This document shows, one piece after another, positions 33,619 to 36,226 of a stretch of 36,226 nucleotides of DNA (positions are counted from its first letter, which is position 1; each line of letters opens with the position of its first letter). The stretch comes from Firm-04 sp045627405 (lineage in GTDB: Bacteria; Bacillota; Clostridia; Oscillospirales; Ruminococcaceae), in assembly GCA_045627405.1 (NCBI GenBank), contig JAZQNP010000012.1:1-36226 (forward strand), read 5' to 3'. The notes under the pieces were generated by a model that had not been told where the DNA came from, made no database searches, and saw nothing but the letters and a program-made list of their open reading frames with translations. The translations under genes were made by a program, and so were the position numbers.

Positions 33619-35184
33619 TTAGTTTTGCGAAATTGTGAGTGTCATTACGCCGTCCGAGATCGAATCGACGGTAATCTTCACACCGGGATCGACCGTCTGA
33701 TAGCCGCTGTTGTCATACCAATGGAAGCCGCTCACATTGCCGTCAACGGTCTGTCCTGCGGTAAAGAACTTGCCGCCCTCGGATTCATTGGCAAGCCGCA
33801 GCACACGCTGCTTGGTATTGGAGCTGTCGTAATTCTGTCCGTAGTTGTTCCACTTCAATTCGGGACCCCAATAGCCGTTGACGACCGTCGCCTCGCAGTG
33901 GATGACGCGCAGGCCGCCGCCGTTGAACAGCCTGTTGTGATAAACGCCGTAGGCATTGTTGCCCGTGTTCGTCGCATATTCGAGAATCATATATTCGCTG
34001 AGATAGCCGTTGAGATCGCTGCGCGGAATCACGACACAGCCTGCCGCAACCTGCGAGGATTCCAGCGTATAGGTCTGCGTACCGCCGGAATAAACCTGCA
34101 CCTGTGACGGCGTGTACCAGCCGTACATCAGCTTGGAGAAGGCGCACATATCGCCGTAGGCATCGTCCATCATCTCCGAGCCGGCGTCGCCGTTCATACC
34201 GTAATAGTCATAGCCCTGCACATTTTCATATTTGTAGTAATCGGGCAGACCCATCGCATGTCCCAGCTCATGGATCCATGTGCTGTTATATTCTGCGGTA
34301 TTCGTGGGCGCGGTGTTGCCGACAATGACATTGCCCGCCTTGACGCCGTCGAACTTCTTTCTGCCGTAATAACCGGTCGAGATCGGCCACCAGATATCGC
34401 TGTCAGCCTTGTCCGCGGCAGAGAGCAGAATGGTATCCATTGTGCCGTCGTTGTTGACATCGTATTTGCTGAAATCAATCTGATCGTCAAATGCGGTCAT
34501 GATCTCTTCGACCAGCTTATCGGTGTCAGGATAATCCGATCCCTGATAATTGGCGACATTCTCTTTTGCAGTGTAGAGGAATACATCCGCTTCCATTTCC
34601 AGCGCACCGTAGGAGCTGCGCTCGTAGTAGCCGATGACGCTTTCCAGCGGATAATACTGACTGGACGGATTGGCAGCACCGAAGGAAATCTCCTTGATCT
34701 GCTCTGCGGTATAGGAGCGCGAGAAGGAGCAGTCCGGGAAATCGACGACGAACATCACCAGATGGTTCGTACCGGTGCTGAGCAGTGTCGGGCTGAGTGC
34801 CTTGATCGGTGCGTCGATCAGCTCCTCCGAAACCGGCGGGTCGTCGATCCAGACCTCTTCATAGATGCCCTCCGCCTCAGAAAGTCCCAGTACGATGCGT
34901 TTGAGCAGCGTGAGGTCAACGGCATTGAGCCTGCCGTTTTGGTCGAGATCCGCGTAGTCGGTCAGCGCATCGTCGGTGATCGGCTTGACCGCGCTCAGAT
35001 GCTGTGATAAAATGACAACATCCGAGACTGTCACCTCCATATCCGCATTGAGATCGCCGCGGTAGCCGACGAGCTGCTGTTCTGTCGCTGCCTGTGCCGA
35101 CATGAACGGCATCACAGCGGCAGCGGTCAGGGCAGCCAGCGAACCGGAGAGCAGTCTCGTAAAAGACTTGTTGGTTTTTTTCAC
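33619..35184 (-). CDS. M6-type metallopeptidase with N-terminal dockerin
   Basis: This is a secreted 521-residue protein. A signal peptide (1-33) is followed directly by a dockerin (about 41-100; calcium loops DLNADMEVTVSD and DLDQNGRLNAVD). The peptidase domain of the immune-inhibitor-A (M6) type has HELGHAMGLPD at 305-315, where His305, His309 and Asp315 fit the metzincin zinc site, with a Met-turn candidate at Met330 (YYGMNGD). An EF-hand-like DVNNDGTMD is at 242-250, and the C-terminus is beta-rich. The N-terminal dockerin lies where a propeptide might be expected. It probably works with the next gene as a pair of cellulosomal proteases. Its promoter overlaps that of the divergent sigma factor. 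Confidence 0.9.
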   Translation of the reverse strand: MKKTNKSFTRLLSGSLAALTAAAVMPFMSAQAATEQQLVGYRGDLNADMEVTVSDVVILSQHLSAVKPITDDALTDYADLDQNGRLNAVDLTLLKRIVLGLSEAEGIYEEVWIDDPPVSEELIDAPIKALSPTLLSTGTNHLVMFVVDFPDCSFSRSYTAEQIKEISFGAANPSSQYYPLESVIGYYERSSYGALEMEADVFLYTAKENVANYQGSDYPDTDKLVEEIMTAFDDQIDFSKYDVNNDGTMDTILLSAADKADSDIWWPISTGYYGRKKFDGVKAGNVIVGNTAPTNTAEYNSTWIHELGHAMGLPDYYKYENVQGYDYYGMNGDAGSEMMDDAYGDMCAFSKLMYGWYTPSQVQVYSGGTQTYTLESSQVAAGCVVIPRSDLNGYLSEYMILEYATNTGNNAYGVYHNRLFNGGGLRVIHCEATVVNGYWGPELKWNNYGQNYDSSNTKQRVLRLANESEGGKFFTAGQTVDGNVSGFHWYDNSGYQTVDPGVKITVDSISDGVMTLTISQN

Positions 35185-35522
35185 GAAAAATCCCCCATTC
35201 CCTGAAATAATAGTATCTATATTTCATTTTCACAGATATACATAGTATACATAAAAAATGCAAAATCTGTCAATGACAAATTGTCACCTGATATGTCATA
35301 ATGTACACGGAATCCGTCTATCACGCCGATTGCATCATCTCCCCCGCTTTATCCAAATTCGCAATATCATACTAAAAATTCCGGCGGCAGGCGTGAGGGA
35401 TTTTTGCTTCTGCTGCGTCTTAATAGACAGAATGTACATTCCGCAGCAGCACAGTAGCACAGTAATACAGCAGCACAGTAATACAGTAGCACAGTAGCAC
35501 AGTAAGAGAGGAGGCAGGACCG
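35185..35522. promoter_or_regulatory. Shared control region between M6 peptidase and sigma factor
   Basis: No gene lies in this 338-base stretch. The minus-strand promoter for M6 is TTGACA (35268-35273), 18 bases, TATACT (35244-35249). The plus-strand candidate is ATGACA (35273-35278), 18 bases, CATAAT (35297-35302). The two -35 boxes share base 35273 and lie in TGTCA/TGACA repeats that run on to another TGTCA at 35282-35286. In the sigma leader are an AAAAAT...ATTTTT stem (about 35376-35405), a perfect palindrome GAATGTACATTC (35430-35441) and CTGCTGCG/CGCAGCAG (35410-35417 with 35442-35449). Confidence 0.65.
35447..35502 (+). repeat. Octamer tandem repeat in the sigma-factor leader
   Basis: Seven 8-base units lie head to tail: CAGCACAG, TAGCACAG, TAATACAG, CAGCACAG, TAATACAG, TAGCACAG, TAGCACAG. 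Rotated, they fit ACAGYARY. They end 6 bases before the AGGAGG ribosome site. Related units occur at 10313-10336. Confidence 0.9.
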
Positions 35523-36062
35523 ATGGACGACACACAATTATATCAAATGCTCCGCACGGATGCCGAAGCTGGGATGAAGCACTGCATCGCGCAGTATTAC
35601 GCTTTGGTATATACGATTTGCAGCGGCATTCTGCGCCGTTTTCCGCGGGACACCGAGGAGTGCGTCAACGACAGCTTTGTGCAGCTCTGGCGCACGCTTG
35701 ACAAGCTGAAAGAACCGTCACATCTGCGGGCATATCTCTGCTGCATCGCAAAAAATCAGGCACTTTCCAGATACCGCACATTGACTGCATCGGCGCAGCA
35801 CACCGAAGCTCTGACAGAGCAAACCGCAGATACCGCAGATGTTTTGCTGGCATTGGAAGCCCGCGCAGATGCAGAAGCCTTGCAGCGGGCGATTCTGCTG
35901 CTCAAAGAGCCGGACCGCGCCATTTTCGTGCGAAAATACTACTACATGGAGTCGGTCAAATCACTGGCGCACCGCTTTTCGCTTTCGGAAAAAGCGATTG
36001 ACAATATACTCTACCGTTCCAAACTGCGCCTGAAAAAAATGTTAGAGGAGGAATCCGCATGA
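35523..36062 (+). CDS. ECF-type RNA polymerase sigma factor
   Basis: This 179-residue sigma-70 family protein has region 2 (about 20-90; RRFPRDTEECVNDSFVQLWR and the AYLCCIAKNQALSRYR stretch) and region 4 (about 115-172; LLKEPDRAIFVRKYYYMESV with the helix-turn-helix LAHRFSLSEKAIDNILYRSK). Regions 1 and 3 are lacking, as in extracytoplasmic-function factors. It would direct polymerase to a small set of promoters when released from its partner. The next gene starts within its stop (ATGA), the classic arrangement of a sigma/anti-sigma pair. AGGAGG precedes the ATG, and an octamer repeat array lies directly upstream. The divergent cellulosomal peptidases are possible targets. Confidence 0.92.
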   Translation: MDDTQLYQMLRTDAEAGMKHCIAQYYALVYTICSGILRRFPRDTEECVNDSFVQLWRTLDKLKEPSHLRAYLCCIAKNQALSRYRTLTASAQHTEALTEQTADTADVLLALEARADAEALQRAILLLKEPDRAIFVRKYYYMESVKSLAHRFSLSEKAIDNILYRSKLRLKKMLEEESA

Positions 36063-36226
36063 TGAACTTTTATGATTATCTCACAAGTCTTGACCCCGAT
36101 TCCCGGATCACAATCGGCGGAAAACGCATCAGCGCGTGTCAAAAAGCAGTGCGTCGGGAAATGAAGCAAGCGCAGCGTCCGGCAGTCCGGCGTTCCCTGC
36201 GCATCGCACTGACCGCCCCGGCTGCC
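36059..36226 (+). CDS. Probable anti-sigma factor (5' part only)
   Basis: Only the first 56 codons are in the window, and the frame is open to the edge. The ATG at 36059 overlaps the sigma-factor TGA by four bases, so translation is probably coupled. The visible part (starting MMNFYDYLTSLDP) is soluble and increasingly basic, and it ends in a short Ala/Leu-rich run that could lead into a membrane helix. No zinc-binding HxxxCxxC motif is seen. The anti-sigma role is inferred from position. A Thr/Ala-rich or carbohydrate-sensing C-terminal domain, as in RsgI proteins, cannot be tested here. Confidence 0.6.
   Translation, partial: MMNFYDYLTSLDPDSRITIGGKRISACQKAVRREMKQAQRPAVRRSLRIALTAPAA

Noticed and set aside
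35444..35504. CRISPR-like array before the sigma factor
   Set aside because: Units are 8 bases with no spacers and there are no cas genes, so it is a simple tandem repeat.
1..36226. tRNA, rRNA, insertion sequences or prophage genes
   Set aside because: No cloverleaf with a TTCRA arm, no rRNA segment, and no transposase, integrase or phage structural motifs were found on either strand.

Overview
The window looks like chromosomal DNA of a cellulosome-forming Ruminococcus-type gut or rumen Firmicute (Oscillospiraceae; the style resembles R. champanellensis or R. flavefaciens). The reasons are several secreted proteins with type I dockerins and poly-threonine linkers, a GH11-CBM22 xylanase, a GH5 cellulase, a type III glutamine synthetase, RNase Y, and very regular sigma-A promoters (TTGACA-like, 17-18 bp, TATAAT-like). 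The species is inferred from family knowledge, not from a database match.

Layout. 1-8.9 kb is mostly housekeeping: a DUF1015 protein, a Nudix hydrolase, and a minus-strand run glnN-mutY-small membrane protein-pyrE-unknown-rmuC with tight or overlapping junctions. An Rrf2-type regulator follows. 9.1-11.3 kb has a PLP aminotransferase and a LysR regulator. 11.5-16 kb is a plus-strand plant-cell-wall block: GH11-CBM22-dockerin xylanase, a lipoprotein, and a GH5 enzyme with an internal dockerin. 16-17.6 kb holds an alpha/beta hydrolase gene interrupted by one in-frame TAA, lying between two inverted copies of a roughly 170-bp dispersed element that abuts the 3' ends of the neighbouring genes. 17.6-22.4 kb (minus) has an O-antigen-ligase-like membrane protein, RNase Y with a long structured leader, and a GH25 lysozyme-type protein. 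22.8-24.7 kb (plus) has citrate synthase and a CmpB-like membrane protein. 24.7-30.5 kb (minus) is a probable five-gene operon: SGNH lipoprotein, membrane protein, aspS, TPR-like protein, CE2-like esterase. 30.8-35.2 kb (minus) has two dockerin-bearing metallopeptidases, one with an HEFGH site, a left-handed beta-helix and a LamG-like module, the other an M6-type enzyme with an N-terminal dockerin. Divergent from them is an ECF sigma factor overlapping the start of a probable anti-sigma gene that runs off the window.

How they fit together. Secreted dockerin proteins (xylanase, cellulase, two proteases) would dock on scaffoldin cohesins encoded elsewhere. The esterases, the lipoproteins and perhaps the sigma/anti-sigma pair may serve the same fibre-degrading lifestyle. 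The features most worth a second look are the gene-tail element, the composite dockerin metallopeptidase, the shared promoter between the proteases and the sigma factor with its octamer repeat leader, and the unusual leaders of glnN and rny.
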